Assembly (NCBI GenBank): GCA_965249615.1
Contig: CBDFMI010000006.1
Span: 372,001 to 436,000, forward strand
Length of the DNA: 64,000 bases
Reading direction: 5' to 3'
Source: G963555815 sp965249615 [NCBI: bacterium]
Lineage (GTDB): Bacteria; UBA8248; JACPRG01
The notes below the pieces were generated by a model. That model did no database searches, was not told the origin of the DNA, and saw nothing but the letters and a program-made list of their open reading frames with translations. Below are positions 53,689-63,617 of this stretch, piece by piece. Made by a program: the position numbers and the translations under genes. Within the stretch, counting starts at the first letter, position 1. Each line of letters starts with the position of its first letter.

Positions 53689-55134
53689 ATGAACGCCCGT
53701 AAGAAGGAGCTGGTCCAGGGCCTTCGGTCCATCCTGGGCAGAGAGCATGTCCTCTCTGAGAAGGAGGAGGTCCTGGTCTATGAGTGCGACGCCCTCGCCA
53801 TTTATCGAACCCTTCCGATTGCGGTAGTCCTCCCGGCCACGACAGAGGAGGTGGTCGAGGTTGTCAAGCTGGCCGCCGGGATGGGTATTCCTTTTGTGGC
53901 CCGGGGCGCCGGGACGGGCCTCAGCGGGGGGGCGCTCCCCTCGGAAGAGGGGATCCTCATCGGCTTTTCCAGAATGAACCACATCCTCGAGGTGGACGTT
54001 GCGAACCGGCGGGCGGTGGTGCAGCCCGGTGTGGTCAACCTCCATCTCTCTGAGGCCGTCGGCCCCATGGGTTATTACTATGCGCCGGACCCTTCCAGCC
54101 AGATGGCGTGCACCCTCGGCGGGAATGCGGCGGAGAATTCAGGGGGCCCCCACTGTCTGAAGTACGGGGTGACGACGAACCACGTTCTGGGGATCGAAAT
54201 GGTCCTCCCGAACGGCGAGGTGGCCAGGCTGGGGGGCAGTGTGGAAGACGTCCCGGGCCTGGACCTTCGGGGTGTGATCATCGGATCGGAGGGGACCCTC
54301 GGCGTCATCACCCAGCTCACGGTCCGGCTCCTCCCGCTTCCCGAGGGGACGAAAACCATGCTTGCGGTCTTCAACTCCATGGATTCGGCCTGTCAGAGCG
54401 TCTCCGACATCATCGCCAACGGCATTATCCCGGCGGCCTTGGAGATGATCGATCGCCACACCATCCGGGCGGTGCAAAAGACCCTGGAGAGCGGGTTTCC
54501 TGAAACCGCGACGGCCGTCCTTCTCATCGAGCTCGATGGTCCGGCGGCGGGCATGGAGGAGGGGGTCCAGGAGATCGAGAGGGCCTGTCGGATGAATGAC
54601 GCAACGGAGTTCCGGGTGGCCCAGACCCAGGAAGAGCGAACGCGGCTTTGGGACGGCCGGAAAAAAGCCCTCGGTGCCTTCGGGCAGCTGAGCCCCAATT
54701 TCTACTGCCTCGACGGGACGGTCCCCAGGAGTCAAATTGCCGAGGCCATCCGGCGGATCGAGGCCATCGGCCAAAAACACGGACTCACTATCGCCAATGT
54801 CTTCCACGCGGGGGACGGAAACCTCCACCCCATCATCCTCTTTGATGAGCGAAACCCGGGCGAGATGGAGAAGACAATTCGGGCCGGCTCTGAGATCCTT
54901 CAGATGTGTGTCGAGCTCGGCGGTTCTCTCACGGGTGAGCATGGGATCGGCGTGGAAAAGATGGTCGATCTTCCCGCCCAGTTCAGCGAAGACGCTATCG
55001 AGACCATGAAGAAGGTGAAGAGTGTCTTCGACCCCGGTGGGACTTGCAATCCGGCCAAGATCTTTCCCACCCCTGGGCGCTGCGGCGAGGTGAAGGCCGG
55101 CAGGAGGCGGGTCCCGGCCGGCCTCTGGATCTGA
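53689..55134 (+). CDS. glcD: Glycolate oxidase, FAD-binding subunit GlcD
   Basis: This 481-residue flavoprotein is one of the subunits that oxidise glycolate to glyoxylate, passing electrons to the membrane. The FAD_binding_4 (PCMH) domain shows VLPATTEEVVEVVKLA, FVARGAGTGLSGGALP, PDPSSQMACTLGGNAAENSG and RGVIIGSEGTLGVIT. The C-terminal FAD-oxidase domain has IANVFHAGDGNLHP and GEHGIGVEKM with the metal/catalytic histidines. The ATG at 53689 is preferred over an upstream TTG. It is separated from glcE-glcF by about 1.5 kb containing an unrelated gene. D-lactate dehydrogenases share this fold. Confidence 0.9.
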   Translation: MNARKKELVQGLRSILGREHVLSEKEEVLVYECDALAIYRTLPIAVVLPATTEEVVEVVKLAAGMGIPFVARGAGTGLSGGALPSEEGILIGFSRMNHILEVDVANRRAVVQPGVVNLHLSEAVGPMGYYYAPDPSSQMACTLGGNAAENSGGPHCLKYGVTTNHVLGIEMVLPNGEVARLGGSVEDVPGLDLRGVIIGSEGTLGVITQLTVRLLPLPEGTKTMLAVFNSMDSACQSVSDIIANGIIPAALEMIDRHTIRAVQKTLESGFPETATAVLLIELDGPAAGMEEGVQEIERACRMNDATEFRVAQTQEERTRLWDGRKKALGAFGQLSPNFYCLDGTVPRSQIAEAIRRIEAIGQKHGLTIANVFHAGDGNLHPIILFDERNPGEMEKTIRAGSEILQMCVELGGSLTGEHGIGVEKMVDLPAQFSEDAIETMKKVKSVFDPGGTCNPAKIFPTPGRCGEVKAGRRRVPAGLWI

Positions 55135-55352
55135 GAGCGTCACAAGGGCACAAACCTTTCCTACCGGCACTCGGCTGAGATCCTTTTTGAGCCTACGACC
55201 TTAGGACGGTCTTTATCCCGGATTCCCCAGGCCGGTGTTATACAATCGGTCTTTTCGGATATTTGCTAAGAGAGAACGCTTTTCCTGTTGCGACGTGAAT
55301 TTGCTCTTGTTGTATCTGAATGCGGTACAGGTCAGGAGCAGGGAGAGTCTAG

Positions 55353-56569
55353 ATGGCGGGAAAAAATCTGTTTGAAGAATTTCACGCTGACGAGGTCGAG
55401 GAAATGGAACTTGAGGCGATCTTTAGTGGACATTTTGGTGGTTCCATGAGCCTCAGCCTTGATGAGGTTGCGTATCCTGGCCACAAGACGCAGCATGCTC
55501 TGAAACTCAGGTATGGCAAAAAGGGGCTTAGCGAAATCACAGCAGGACCAATGTTGGATGCCGAAACCGTCAAGACGCTCAAGGCACAGATCGAGAGTGA
55601 GCTACTCGCCTCATCAGAGTTGCGTGTGGCACGAGAGATTCTTTTTGCTGGTGTTCCTGTGGAAGGCTACTTTCGATATAGGGATTATTTCAAATTCTCC
55701 CAGTACCACCGGAGGCGCCACGACCGCAATTTATCGGGGCTGAGCACCACCCCTTTATGCTGGAATTTCGTTTTCCTGCCAGTTCAAATTCTAGTGTTTG
55801 TCTTCTCCGGCGTGCTCTTCGAGGGCGAGAGCTTGAGCTTCTCGCGGCGGGGCTTCTGGAATTTTTACGCCGTGTGCCTGGTAGAACCGCCCGTCGTCAC
55901 TGGGTGTTACCAAAGGAGAACTTGGCGCCGGGGGAAAAATGGAGAAGTGCCTACCTCCAAGAGATGTATACCTGGCCTGGTCGTCCGGGTGAATCTGGGG
56001 ATTTTACGGTAATCGAAAAAATCTCAAGGCTTTCCGAGATCGACCCGCAGGAATACTGCACCCGCTTGGGCATCAGTTCGGACCGTCGCTTCGAAATCCC
56101 CTCAAACCTGACTGATCTGCTCGATCGCTATTTTGCGCTATCGGAGCAGGACCAGGAGCAGTTTCTTCGTGCTTGTTTCTGGTTTGTACACGCCCGCGAG
56201 GTCTACTCGGAGTCTCGTTCGGCAACCTTTACAGCGCTTATCAGCGCTATAGAGACACTCATGCCAAGCGCAAAAGGTGACGATATCTGCCCGGAATGCA
56301 AGCAACCCAGGAGGGTGACTCAGCGATTCTCTGATTTTGTGGAGAGTTTAGCCTCGACTGGCAGTGTATTAGAGGCAGATCGTAAGAGATTTTATGGAAT
56401 ACGTTCCAAACTGTCCCACGGAGGTTTCCTATTGCACTCAGACCGTTTCACCTGGGCGCCTGGGCTTACCGGTGGCAAGCTAAGAGAGTGGGAGGATGTA
56501 GGTACAATCTGGCAGCTCGTCAGGATTGTCTTGGTAAATTGGTTGCAGGCCCAGAAAACGGGGACATAG
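55353..56569 (+). pseudogene. Unknown accessory gene, frameshifted, foreign composition
   Basis: The ATG at 55353 follows GGGAGAG. The first frame (FHADEVEEMELEAIFSGHFG, EITAGPMLDAETVKTLKAQI, FRYRDYFKFSQ) shifts near 55700 to PPEAPRPQFIGAEHHPFMLE and runs to 56569 through CTRLGISSDRRFEIPSN, ICPECKQPRRVTQRFSDFVE and FYGIRSKLSHGGFLLHS. The restored protein has about 405 residues. The RxKLSHG-type ending of a helical domain recalls HEPN/ApeA-like domains, but I cannot assign it firmly. G+C is clearly lower than around it, and the gene splits glcD from glcE, so it was probably inserted by horizontal transfer. Confidence 0.6.
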
Positions 56570-56689
56570 GGAAAGTGGAAGAATTATCGTTTTCTCTTTT
56601 TTAAAATCTCTCCGAAGACAATACAAGAGCTTTTTGAATCGAAATGGGAAATCTCTGCTTAGATCTTTCTCCCTCGCAGGAAAGCCTGC

Positions 56690-58063
56690 ATGGGGCAAGC
56701 CCTTCAACAGGTCGGGGATATTTTAGGGCCCGGGGGCGTCCAGGACGGCGCGGGAATCGAGCCTTACGCCCTCGGTGGAATGAGGCCGGAGGCCGTTCTG
56801 TTCCCGGCGGACGAGGGGGAGCTCTCCTCTATCCTCCGTCTGGCCAGCGCCGAGGGAAAGGCCCTCGTCCCCTGGGGTGGCGGGACCATGCAGCACCTGG
56901 GTTACTGGCCTTCCCGCCTCGACTGGGTGATTGGGACCCGGCGCCTTTCGGGCGTCGTCGAGTATCAAGAGGCCGATTTCGTCATCACGGCGAGAGCGGG
57001 CACGACCCTGGGGGAGTTGAACGCCTTCCTGCAGAAACATCAACAGCACCTTCCTCTCGACCCACCCGAGGGGGACTCGGCGACCCTCGGCGGGATAGCG
57101 GCCGCCAACGCAAGCGGCCCCCTTCGCCTGGGATTCGGGACCCCGCGGGACCTTATCCTGGGGATGCGGGTCCTGCTTGCCGACGGAAGGCCCATCACCT
57201 TTGGGGCCCGCGTGGTCAAGAGCGTTGCCGGGTACGACCTCAATAAACTTTACATTGGCTCTCTCGGTATCCTGGGTGTGGTGTCAGAGATCACCTTCAA
57301 GCTCCACTCCCAGGCCGCAGGGGAAGGGTCCCTCCTGGCGGGTTTCGGGGAATCCGAAAGGGCCCAGGCAGGACTAAAAGCCCTCTTGGGCGCAAGGTTT
57401 TTGCCCATTTATCTGGAATGGCTCCAGGGAGAATTTATTGGCGAGAAGGCGCCGAACCTCCCTTTTAAAGAACTTGAAAAATTTCCTCATGTCCTCGGGG
57501 TCGGGTTTTCAGGAAACCGGGCGGAGGTGGAGGGGCAGCAGGACCGAGCGGAATCTCTTCTTCGCCAGGCCGGGGCCGAGGTTTTCATTCGACTCATAGA
57601 CCAGAAAGCCACTCTGGCAAGAAGATCTTTTTCTCTACAAGATTCATCGCTCTCGCCAGTCCAGCAGGGAGGTTTCCTTCTCAGGCTGATGGTCCCTCTG
57701 ACCCGAGTGGGCTGGGCCATCCAGAAAGTTTTGGAGGAGGGGAGACCCCTTCGAGACGAGGGTTTTGACGGACGCTTCCAGGCTCACGCGGGAAGCGGGG
57801 TCGTCCGGGTCTGGTTCGGGCGAGAGAGAGGGCCGCTGCCCACTGAGCGGGTCCGGGACATGGTGGCGAGGGTCCGGGGGGCAGTCCGGGAGGTGGGGGG
57901 CCATGCTATCCTGGAGACGATGGATTCGCACCTGAAAGAGACCCTCGACCTCTGGGACGAGGTTTCTGTGCCCGCCCTAAGTCTGGAGCTCATGCGTCGG
58001 GCAAAGGCCGCCCTGGACTCGGGGGGGCTATTCAATCCGGGCCGGTTTTTGGGTCGGATCTGA
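56690..58063 (+). CDS. glcE: Glycolate oxidase, FAD-binding subunit GlcE
   Basis: This 457-residue second flavin-domain subunit of glycolate oxidase has VLFPADEGELSSILRLASAEG, ALVPWGGGTMQHLG, DPPEGDSATLGGIAAANASG, KSVAGYDLNKLYIGSLGILG and a C-terminus ending in GLFNPGRFLG. It resembles GlcD but lacks the HAGDGNLHP motif. It is 16 bases upstream of glcF and forms a complex with GlcD and GlcF at the membrane. Confidence 0.87.
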   Translation: MGQALQQVGDILGPGGVQDGAGIEPYALGGMRPEAVLFPADEGELSSILRLASAEGKALVPWGGGTMQHLGYWPSRLDWVIGTRRLSGVVEYQEADFVITARAGTTLGELNAFLQKHQQHLPLDPPEGDSATLGGIAAANASGPLRLGFGTPRDLILGMRVLLADGRPITFGARVVKSVAGYDLNKLYIGSLGILGVVSEITFKLHSQAAGEGSLLAGFGESERAQAGLKALLGARFLPIYLEWLQGEFIGEKAPNLPFKELEKFPHVLGVGFSGNRAEVEGQQDRAESLLRQAGAEVFIRLIDQKATLARRSFSLQDSSLSPVQQGGFLLRLMVPLTRVGWAIQKVLEEGRPLRDEGFDGRFQAHAGSGVVRVWFGRERGPLPTERVRDMVARVRGAVREVGGHAILETMDSHLKETLDLWDEVSVPALSLELMRRAKAALDSGGLFNPGRFLGRI

Positions 58064-58079
58064 GGAGGCGGGAGAGAAG

Positions 58080-59402
58080 ATGAATCCGACCACCCAGGGA
58101 GCCGGCGTGGAAGGGCCCGACGTCCTCTCTATGGACCTTCTGACGGACTGCATTCACTGTGGTCTCTGTCTGCCCGCCTGTCCCACTTATATGGAGCTCG
58201 GCAACGAGCTCGATTCCCCCCGGGGCCGGATCTACCTCATGCGGGGCGTGGCGGAGGGGCTCATCGGTTATACCCCCATCGTCCAGCGCCATCTCGACCT
58301 GTGTCTGGGGTGCCGGGCCTGTGAGACGGCCTGTCCATCGGGGGTCCAGTATGGACGTCTTATCGAAGTGGCAAGGGTGGAGGTGGAAAAGGCGAGAGGG
58401 TCGGGGTACGGGTGGCTGCGCCGGATGGCCCTCCGTCACCTCCTCCCCCATCCGACCCGTCTCTCAAAAACGGTGGCGTTTCTTGACTTCTATCGGCGAA
58501 GCGGGCTCCAAAACCTTCTAAAAGCTTCGGGTTTTTTCAGACTCGTTCCAAAGCGGTTTCGGGACTTGGAGGCCATGATGCCGCCCATTTCTTCCCGGGC
58601 CCTTCGAAGAGAGGTCGGGAAAGGGGCTGAAGATGCTGGGACCGGAAACCCCCCTGTCGCCCTCCAGACGGGTTGCGTCATGAGCCTCGCCTTCAGCCAT
58701 ATCCACCGGGCCACCATTCGGGTCCTGGCTGAAAACGGCTATCCCGTCCTTGTCCCGGAGGCCCAGAGTTGCTGCGGGGCCCTGCACGGCCATTCAGGAG
58801 ACCGAGAAACGGCCAGGCGTCTTGCCCGCAAGAATATCGATGGCTTCCTGGCGTCAGGGGCAAAGTTTGTCATCACCAACTCGGCCGGTTGCGGTTCCTT
58901 CATGAAGGAGTATGGAGAACTTCTGAGGGCGGACCCCGGTTACCGGGAAAAGGCAGAGCGCTTTTCTGGGAAAGTCCGGGATATTTGCGAATTTCTTGTC
59001 GGCCAGGGGTTTCGAAGCCCCAGGGGCACTTCAGATCTTCGTGTGACCTATCACGAGGCCTGCCACCTAGCCCACGCTCAGAAGGTGCGACGTCCTCCCA
59101 GGGACATTTTAAGGGGCCTTCCTGGCCTAACACTTGTGGAGCTCTCCGAGGCCGATGTCTGTTGCGGGAGCGCGGGCACCTATAACCTCACTGAGCCGGA
59201 AATGGCTCAGCGCCTTCTAGAGCGAAAGGTGAAGCGTATCGAGGAGACGGGGGCGCCCGTCGTGGCGATGGGAAACCCGGGCTGTCTCATTCAGATCGCG
59301 GGCGGGCTTAGACGCCGGGGCCTCTCCGTCCGGGTGGCACACCCGGTCGAGCTCCTGGCCGAGGCCTATGAGGCGGAACGCCCGGATGACAAAAGCCCCT
59401 GA
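58080..59402 (+). CDS. glcF: Glycolate oxidase, iron-sulfur subunit GlcF
   Basis: This 440-residue electron-transfer subunit has two 4Fe-4S motifs, DCIHCGLCLPACP and LCLGCRACETACPSG. Two CCG cysteine-rich domains follow: LQTGCVMSLAFSH with SCCGALHGHSG, and TYHEACHLAHAQ with DVCCGSAGTYN. It carries electrons from the GlcD/GlcE flavins to quinone. It directly follows glcE and is the last gene of the group. Confidence 0.92.
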   Translation: MNPTTQGAGVEGPDVLSMDLLTDCIHCGLCLPACPTYMELGNELDSPRGRIYLMRGVAEGLIGYTPIVQRHLDLCLGCRACETACPSGVQYGRLIEVARVEVEKARGSGYGWLRRMALRHLLPHPTRLSKTVAFLDFYRRSGLQNLLKASGFFRLVPKRFRDLEAMMPPISSRALRREVGKGAEDAGTGNPPVALQTGCVMSLAFSHIHRATIRVLAENGYPVLVPEAQSCCGALHGHSGDRETARRLARKNIDGFLASGAKFVITNSAGCGSFMKEYGELLRADPGYREKAERFSGKVRDICEFLVGQGFRSPRGTSDLRVTYHEACHLAHAQKVRRPPRDILRGLPGLTLVELSEADVCCGSAGTYNLTEPEMAQRLLERKVKRIEETGAPVVAMGNPGCLIQIAGGLRRRGLSVRVAHPVELLAEAYEAERPDDKSP

Positions 59403-59475
59403 TCTGGATGGATCACGACGTGGTTTCAAAAATGTTTCACCTTGTAGACTTGCTCCCACGCGCTTCTTCTCTAAA

Positions 59476-59504
59476 TTGAATTAAGGGACGAGAAAAAGTA
59501 GGAT
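59476..59504 (+). promoter_or_regulatory. Candidate sigma-70 promoter for rmuC
   Basis: TTGAAT and TAGGAT are 17 bases apart, about 120 bases before the rmuC start, in the gene-free 59403-59626 region. Confidence 0.35.
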
Positions 59505-59626
59505 ACTTCAAGGGGGAAGGAACCCGCAGCCAGGGAGGCCTGCAACAAATCAACCCATTGAATTTCTTGGCCTTCCCTGAAACTTTGGCCCTCGCAAGAA
59601 GGCGGTTCTAAATCTCAGGCGAGTTC

Positions 59627-60922
59627 ATGGAGCTATTCATCCTCATTGCGGGCTTTCTCCTGGTGCTGGCCCTGGGGCTTTTGATTCTCTGGAGGCTGAG
59701 GGGCTCTGGGGACAGCGGGGGTCTATCGGGGGGGATGGATATCCTCTCAGGACAAAAGGTGGGGGCGGCCTTACAAAAACAGACGGCGGATCTGGCGGAG
59801 CGGATCGCAAGAAGCTCGGGTGACCTCAGACAGGAGGTCTCGGACCGCCTCTCAAAGGAGTTTTCAAGCTTTGATAAGCGGGTCGGGGAACAGCTCTCCC
59901 AGGGCCGGCGTGAGTCCCAGGAAGGGCTCTCTCGGACCACCGAGTCTCTGGAGCGGAAGTTCAAGGATCTCGAGGAGGGAAGCGAGAAGCGACTCGAGGC
60001 CATCCGAACCAAGGTCGATGAGCGCCTGAGTGAGATCGGACAAAAAGTTCAGTCGAAGTTGGATCAAAACATTCAGGAAGGATTTAAGCATTTTGAGAAG
60101 GTTCAGGAACATCTCAAGGCTGCCGAGGCCCAACTCCAGAGTGTCGGGGTCGTCGGGACCTCCATCAACGAGCTGAACAATCTCCTCAAGCTCCCTCACC
60201 TTCGAGGGGGGTTTGGGGAGGCCACGCTGGAGCGGCTTTTGTCCGATTTCCTCCCCAGTCATATGTATGAGCTTCAGGCGGGAGTGGAGGGGGGCGGCAG
60301 GGTGGATGCCCTGGTCAAGTTCCCCAGAGCGAGCCTCCCCATCGACAGCAAGTTCCCACGCGAGCAGATCCTGGCCCTCTTTGAGACAGGGGACCCAGAA
60401 ACGCTCGCCGAAGCGCGAAAGACTTTTGGGCAACTCCTCAAGCGGGAGGCCACCCGGATCAGCGCGTACATCCAGACTGACGCAGGGAGCATGGACATGG
60501 CCCTCATGTTCTTGCCGAGCGAGACGCTCTACTTCGAGGCCATCCGCAATGGAGCGCTCTCCGAGAACCTCTCAAAGAAGCGCGTCTTCCCCGTCTCTCC
60601 AAACACACTCGCCATTACGCTTCGCGGGATCTCGGTGGCCCATGATTACTATGAAATGGCCAGAGGCGTGGAAAAGACCATCGAGGAGGTCCGAAAGGCC
60701 CAGCGGCATTTCGGCCACTTTGAGCAGAGATTCGGGGATGTCGGCAGGGGCCTGGACAGGGCGCAGGAGGCTTTTACCAAGGCCCAGAGTCACCTGAACC
60801 GGTATTCTGGGGCGGTGGTCCGTCTGACCGGAGAGCAACTTGAGGAGCCGCCCTCCTCGAAGGAGCCGCCCTCCTCGAAGGAGTCTCTATTGCCGTTTCC
60901 AAAGGAGTCCGGGAAGGGTTAG
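59627..60922 (+). CDS. rmuC: DNA recombination protein RmuC
   Basis: This 431-residue protein has an N-terminal membrane helix (LFILIAGFLLVLALGLLILW), a long coiled coil (residues about 40-180) and the RmuC nuclease-like domain: LLKLPHLRGGFGEATLERLL, LPIDSKFPREQILALFE, SMDMALMFLPSETLYFEAI and VFPVSPNTLAITLRGISV. RmuC limits inversions between short repeats, probably by acting on DNA ends. The C-terminus carries a short duplicated EPPSSK segment. It precedes nadK and recN, both also linked to repair or basic metabolism. Confidence 0.92.
   Translation: MELFILIAGFLLVLALGLLILWRLRGSGDSGGLSGGMDILSGQKVGAALQKQTADLAERIARSSGDLRQEVSDRLSKEFSSFDKRVGEQLSQGRRESQEGLSRTTESLERKFKDLEEGSEKRLEAIRTKVDERLSEIGQKVQSKLDQNIQEGFKHFEKVQEHLKAAEAQLQSVGVVGTSINELNNLLKLPHLRGGFGEATLERLLSDFLPSHMYELQAGVEGGGRVDALVKFPRASLPIDSKFPREQILALFETGDPETLAEARKTFGQLLKREATRISAYIQTDAGSMDMALMFLPSETLYFEAIRNGALSENLSKKRVFPVSPNTLAITLRGISVAHDYYEMARGVEKTIEEVRKAQRHFGHFEQRFGDVGRGLDRAQEAFTKAQSHLNRYSGAVVRLTGEQLEEPPSSKEPPSSKESLLPFPKESGKG
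60845..60880 (+). repeat. 18-bp tandem repeat at the end of rmuC
   Basis: GAGCCGCCCTCCTCGAAG is present twice head to tail, encoding EPPSSK twice in the low-complexity tail of RmuC. It keeps the frame and is probably harmless. Confidence 0.95.
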
Positions 60923-60963
60923 CCTAGAGGCTGAGGCCAGTGGTGGGAGATCTCCCAAAGTCT

Positions 60964-61848
60964 ATGAAGAAGATCGGCGTCATCTGCAAGCCCCAAAAGG
61001 AAAGAGCCCAGGCCGTCGTCCACGAGCTCAAGGGGTGGCTTGAGGCCCGAGGGAGCACGGTCTACATGGACCGTGAGACGGCGGCCCTCAATGACCTCCC
61101 CTCTTCCCATGAGCGGCAGGACCTTCCTTCCTTGGTGGAGATGCTCATCGTCCTCGGAGGAGACGGGACCATGCTGAGTGTCGCCCGGCATGTGGACGGC
61201 CTTCAGGTTCCCATCCTGGGGGTCAACTTGGGCTCTTTGGGATTTCTCACGGAGGTGACGCTTACAGAGCTTTACCCGGCGCTGGAGGAAGTCCTCAAGG
61301 GGAAATACGAGATAGAGGAGCGCTTGACGCTGATCGCTCACATCCACCGGGGTGGGAAGCGGGTCGCAGAATATGTGGTCCTAAACGATGTGGTGATCAA
61401 CAAGGGGGCCCTGGCCCGGATTGTGGAACTGGAGGCATATGTCGACGGAAAATATGTGACCTCTTACAGGGCCGACGGCCTCATTATCTCGACCCCCACC
61501 GGCTCAACCGCCCACTCCCTCGCGGCGGGGGGTCCCATTGTTCACCCCACGCTCCCAGCCCTCCTCGTGAACCCCATCTGCCCCTTCACCATCTCGAACC
61601 GCGCCCTGGTCCTTCCCGAAAGCGCCCGGATTGAGGTGGTCCTGACGACCCCGGACGAGGACGTCCACGTGACGCTTGATGGGCAGGCGGGTTTTCCCCT
61701 CCAGCACTGCGACGTGGTGGAGGTCAAAAAGAGCCCTCATCCCCTTCGCCTCATCAAGGCTCACCAGAAAGATTTTTTCAACCTCCTTCGAAGCAAACTC
61801 GGCTGGGGGGCACGACCGGGCGAGGGGAGTGCCGAGGTCGACCCATGA
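60964..61848 (+). CDS. nadK: NAD kinase
   Basis: This 294-residue enzyme phosphorylates NAD to NADP. It begins MKKIGVICKPQKERAQ and has the ATP/Mg motif LIVLGGDGTMLSVAR, LGVNLGSLGFLTE, NDVVINKGALARIVE and the NAD-binding YRADGLIISTPTGSTAHSLAAGGPI. The ATG at 60964 is the usual start for the family; a GTG at 60940 is an alternative. It is 16 bases upstream of recN, a conserved pairing. Confidence 0.94.
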   Translation: MKKIGVICKPQKERAQAVVHELKGWLEARGSTVYMDRETAALNDLPSSHERQDLPSLVEMLIVLGGDGTMLSVARHVDGLQVPILGVNLGSLGFLTEVTLTELYPALEEVLKGKYEIEERLTLIAHIHRGGKRVAEYVVLNDVVINKGALARIVELEAYVDGKYVTSYRADGLIISTPTGSTAHSLAAGGPIVHPTLPALLVNPICPFTISNRALVLPESARIEVVLTTPDEDVHVTLDGQAGFPLQHCDVVEVKKSPHPLRLIKAHQKDFFNLLRSKLGWGARPGEGSAEVDP

Positions 61849-61864
61849 GTGTGGGGACCCACCC

Positions 61865-63565
61865 ATGCTGAGCTCCCTTCACATCCGCAACTTCGCCCTC
61901 ATCGAAGACCTCTCAGTGGAATTTGACCGGGGCCTCAATATCCTGACGGGGGAGACCGGGGCTGGAAAGTCCATCATCATCCGAGGGCTTCACCTCTTGC
62001 TGGGGGGCCGGGCCTCTTCAGACTTCATCCGAAAGGGCGCCCGGGACGCCGAGGTCTCGGGCCTCTTTTCGCTGAAGGAGGATGCACATGCCCTTCAGCG
62101 CGCCGCCGCCCTTGGCCTCTCCACCGAGGGGGCCGATCTCCTCCTCCGTCGGGTCGTCTCCTCAGAGGGGAAAAACCGCTGCTACGTTAACGAGGCCCCC
62201 GCCACAGTGGGAATGCTCGAGAAGATCGGGGAATTTTTGGTCGACATCCATGGCCAACACCAGCACCAGCGCCTCCTCCACCCGGAGAACCACCTGGAGG
62301 TCCTCGACGCCTTCGCCGGCCTGGAGGGGAAGCGAGGGGTCCTGGCCGAAGGGGTTCGCGAGGTCCGGTCGCTGGAGGCCAAAAAGAGAGAGCTTGAGCA
62401 GGCGGAGGCCCATCAACAGAGCCGGATAGAACTTCTTGAATTCCAGGTCCGGGAGATCGAAGGGGCTCGCGTCGTCGCCGGGGAAGAGGAGACCCTCGAG
62501 GCCGAGATTCGCCTCCTCTCTCATGCCGAAGAGAGACGGCGGCTCGCTCAAGAGGTCTTTGAGGCGCTCTATGGCTCAGAGGGCTCCGTCACCGAGCGGC
62601 TCGCCTCTTTGGCGGGGCTCCTGGCGCGTCTTGGCGAGATCGACCCGGAGCAGGCGGGGGCAGCACAGGAGGGGAAAGAGGCCCTCGTCCAGGTGGAAGA
62701 GTTGGCCCGTGGGCTCCGGGACTACGCCGAACGCGTCGAGGCGAACTCCGAACGCCTTCAACAGGCTGAAGAGCGTCTCCACCTCCTTCGGACGCTGAAG
62801 AAGAAATATGGCGGGTCTCTGGATTCCGTGTTGGCCTTTCAGCAAGAAGCCCAGCAGGAGCTGGAGTCCATGTCCCGGCGCGAGGAGACACTCGCCGAGA
62901 CCACCCGGACCCTTGACACCCTTCGGTCGAAGGTGGCGAAGAAGGCCCTTACCCTTTCTAAGGTGAGGCGCGAGGGTGCCCTCCACCTCTCCAAGTCCAT
63001 CGAGCGGGAGATCCAGACCCTTGGGATGAAGCGGGTCTCCTTTGAAGTGCCCCTGTGCGAGGAGGAGGACCCGGAGAGCTTCGTCGAGCGGAATGGAAAA
63101 AGACTTCGCCTGTCGGAGGAGGGGATTGACCAGGTCGAGTTTCAGTTCGAGCCCAACCCCGGCGAGGGGCTTCGGCCCCTTTCGCGGATCGCCTCAGGGG
63201 GGGAGCTCTCCCGCGTGATGCTTGCCGTCAAGACGGTCCTGGCGGATCGGGATCAAGTCTCCACGCTCGTCTTTGACGAGGTGGACGCCGGCATCGGCGG
63301 GGCCATCGCCGAGGTGGTCGGCCAGAAGCTCAAAGGCACCTCCCGGGGCCGTCAGGTCTTCTGCATCACCCACCTCCCCCAGATCGCCGCTCTGGCTGAC
63401 CAGCACTTCCTCATCTCAAAGGTGCCCTCAAAGGGCCGGACGAAGACCGAAGTGCGGCCTCTCACCCTTGAAGATCGTGTCGAGGAGATCGCGAGGATGT
63501 CGGGAGGGAAGGCCGTCACAGAGACGACCCGCCGTCACGCCCGGGAGATCCTGGGGATTTCGTAA
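61865..63565 (+). CDS. recN: DNA repair protein RecN
   Basis: This 566-residue SMC-like ATPase acts in double-strand break repair. Walker A is NILTGETGAGKSIIIRG near the start. A long coiled coil lies between residues about 160 and 370, and the C-terminal half has the ABC signature SRIASGGELSRVMLAVK and Walker B TLVFDEVDAGIGG. FCITHLPQIAALADQHF is the conserved His loop. The ATG at 61865 gives the canonical MLSSLHIRNFALIED start. Confidence 0.95.
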   Translation: MLSSLHIRNFALIEDLSVEFDRGLNILTGETGAGKSIIIRGLHLLLGGRASSDFIRKGARDAEVSGLFSLKEDAHALQRAAALGLSTEGADLLLRRVVSSEGKNRCYVNEAPATVGMLEKIGEFLVDIHGQHQHQRLLHPENHLEVLDAFAGLEGKRGVLAEGVREVRSLEAKKRELEQAEAHQQSRIELLEFQVREIEGARVVAGEEETLEAEIRLLSHAEERRRLAQEVFEALYGSEGSVTERLASLAGLLARLGEIDPEQAGAAQEGKEALVQVEELARGLRDYAERVEANSERLQQAEERLHLLRTLKKKYGGSLDSVLAFQQEAQQELESMSRREETLAETTRTLDTLRSKVAKKALTLSKVRREGALHLSKSIEREIQTLGMKRVSFEVPLCEEEDPESFVERNGKRLRLSEEGIDQVEFQFEPNPGEGLRPLSRIASGGELSRVMLAVKTVLADRDQVSTLVFDEVDAGIGGAIAEVVGQKLKGTSRGRQVFCITHLPQIAALADQHFLISKVPSKGRTKTEVRPLTLEDRVEEIARMSGGKAVTETTRRHAREILGIS

Positions 63566-63617
63566 GAAACGGCTCTGACGTTATACGGGGGGCGAAGGAT
63601 TTGTGGCGAAGCCCTGC

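Noticed and set aside
54139-55170. 343-codon minus-strand frame opposite glcD
   Set aside because: Same reason: a mirror frame of a well-supported gene in GC-rich DNA.
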